Shown: piece after piece, positions 5,772 to 6,732 of the stretch
Numbering within the stretch: the first letter of the stretch is position 1
Layout of the letters: the number at the start of each line of letters is the position of its first letter
Source of the DNA: Achromobacter sp.
GTDB lineage: Bacteria > Pseudomonadota > Gammaproteobacteria > Burkholderiales > Burkholderiaceae_B
Assembly (NCBI GenBank): GCA_003454835.1
Contig: DMTA01000114.1
Span: 1 to 6,732 of the forward strand
Length of the DNA: 6,732 nt
Direction: 5' to 3'
Notes under the pieces: model-generated
What the model was told of the DNA's origin: nothing
What the model saw: only the letters and a program-made list of their open reading frames with translations
The model's database searches: none
Translations under genes and position numbers: made by a program

Positions 5772-6728
5772 ATGCGTACGCTCTTTCCGCCGATCACGCC
5801 TTACCGCGAGCATCGCCTTGCCGTGGACGCACTGCATACGCTGCATATCGAAGAGTGCGGCAACCCGGAGGGCATCCCCGCCGTGTTCCTGCATGGTGGC
5901 CCGGGGGCTGGCGTCTCTCCCACGCATCGTCGCTTCTTCGATCCGGCGCGCTACCGCATCGTGCTGATCGACCAGCGCGGCTGCGGCCGCTCCACGCCGT
6001 TTGGCGAACTGCGCGACAACACCACCGCGCATCTGGTGGAGGACATCGAGCGGGTGCGTGCGCACCTCGGCATTGAACGCTGGTTGGTGTTCGGCGGCTC
6101 CTGGGGCTCCACGCTGGCGCTGGCCTACGCACAGGCCCATCCCGAGCGCGCGACCGGCGTGATCGTGCGCGGCATCTATCTGGGGCGCGCCGAGGAGAAC
6201 GCCTGGTTCGCCGAGGCTGACGGCGGTGCCCGCTGGATCTTCCCGGAACGCTGGGCGCGCTACGAGGCACATATTCCCGAGGAGGAGCGTGGCGACCTGA
6301 TTGCCGCGTACTGGAAGCGACTGGACAGCGCCGACCAGAACACGCGCATTGCTGCTGGCCTCGCCTGGCTGGGGTGGGAGGACCACGCCGCCACGTTGGT
6401 GCACGATGTCGATGCGGTCTCCGATGCCGATCCGCTGGACACGCTGGCCAAGGCCCGCATCGAAGCGCACTACTTCCGTCACAACGCGTTCCTCGAGCAC
6501 GGCCAGCTGCTGCGGGACGTCCATCGCATCCGCCATCTGCCCGCGGTGATCGTGCAGGGCCGCTACGACATCATCTGCCCGGCGCGCAGCGCCTGGGACC
6601 TGTCCTGCGCCTGGCCGGAAGCCCGGCTGGAGATGGTGCTGTCCGGGCACAGCGCCACCGAGCCGGCCACCACCGACGCGCTGATCCGCGCGACCGACGC
6701 GTTCGCGGATCGTTCCGCGGGTTTGTAG
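5772..6728 (+). CDS. pip: Proline iminopeptidase (S33 alpha/beta-hydrolase)
   Basis: This complete 318-residue cytosolic serine peptidase removes N-terminal proline from peptides (EC 3.4.11.5). It has the normal length for bacterial proline iminopeptidase. The diagnostic motifs are all visible: HGGPGAG (41-47) forming the oxyanion region, DQRGCGRSTP (67-76), nucleophile Ser110 in GGSWGS, catalytic Asp266 in GRYDIICP, and catalytic His293 in SGHSATEP. The first ATG after an in-frame stop (5760-5762) is at 5772, so the start cannot lie further upstream. The preceding bases contain only a weak Shine-Dalgarno (GTGAG about 9 bases before). It is transcribed divergently from the TraX-like gene across 133 bases in which I found no convincing promoter. 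It stops four bases before the window end, so its downstream context is unseen. Confidence 0.95.
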   Translation: MRTLFPPITPYREHRLAVDALHTLHIEECGNPEGIPAVFLHGGPGAGVSPTHRRFFDPARYRIVLIDQRGCGRSTPFGELRDNTTAHLVEDIERVRAHLGIERWLVFGGSWGSTLALAYAQAHPERATGVIVRGIYLGRAEENAWFAEADGGARWIFPERWARYEAHIPEEERGDLIAAYWKRLDSADQNTRIAAGLAWLGWEDHAATLVHDVDAVSDADPLDTLAKARIEAHYFRHNAFLEHGQLLRDVHRIRHLPAVIVQGRYDIICPARSAWDLSCAWPEARLEMVLSGHSATEPATTDALIRATDAFADRSAGL

Positions 6729-6732
6729 ATCC

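Noticed and set aside
5166..6650. A 494-codon open frame on the minus strand across the pip gene and into the TraX-like gene
   Set aside because: It overlaps two better-supported genes in other frames; the translation has no membrane segments or motifs and looks like a codon-bias artefact.

Overview
The window is GC-rich, densely coding DNA from a proteobacterial chromosome. It most resembles a betaproteobacterium of the Burkholderiales/Alcaligenaceae (Bordetella- or Achromobacter-like). The reasons are a Bug-family (TctC-like) solute-binding protein next to a LysR regulator and a hydrolase, together with strong third-position GC bias. No organism-specific marker is present, so the assignment is an inference. 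I see no rRNA, tRNA, insertion sequence, CRISPR array or phage gene.

Layout. (1) 1-414 (+) is the 3' end of a large-subunit catalase gene (katE type), comprising only the C-terminal flavodoxin/DJ-1-like domain. (2) 415-533 holds a good sigma70-type promoter and, between it and the next start codon, a strong stem-loop. (3) 534-1112 (+) encodes an exported SYLF/Ysc84-type lipid-binding domain protein and is followed by a stem-loop that probably terminates transcription. (4) 1166-2134 (-) and 2152-3573 (-) are a Bug-type periplasmic substrate-binding protein and an M20 metallopeptidase. They are separated by 17 bases, with the peptidase promoter-proximal, and look like an operon. (5) 3574-3689 is an AT-richer divergent control region with two matching CGC-N6-GCG dyads. 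(6) 3690-4616 (+) is a LysR-family regulator diverging from that operon. (7) 4626-5123 (-) is a small four-helix membrane protein of the 'transporter suffix domain' type, convergent with the LysR gene. (8) 5180-5638 (-) is a small membrane protein whose N-terminal half carries a TraX-like signature and whose C-terminal half I do not recognise. (9) 5772-6728 (+) is a complete proline iminopeptidase gene.

How the genes may work together. The one clear functional group is LysR / M20 peptidase / Bug protein. The LysR protein would sense a metabolite and control the divergent operon. The Bug protein would capture an organic anion or amido compound in the periplasm for a tripartite tricarboxylate-type permease encoded elsewhere. 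The M20 enzyme would hydrolyse an amide or peptide bond in the cytosol. The substrate cannot be read from the sequence. The two small membrane genes may be co-transcribed. The catalase fragment, the SYLF gene and the proline iminopeptidase appear to be independent units. I found no convincing new defence or mobile system. The most interesting points are the paired operator-like dyads, the leader stem-loop before the SYLF gene, and the apparently chimeric TraX-like protein.
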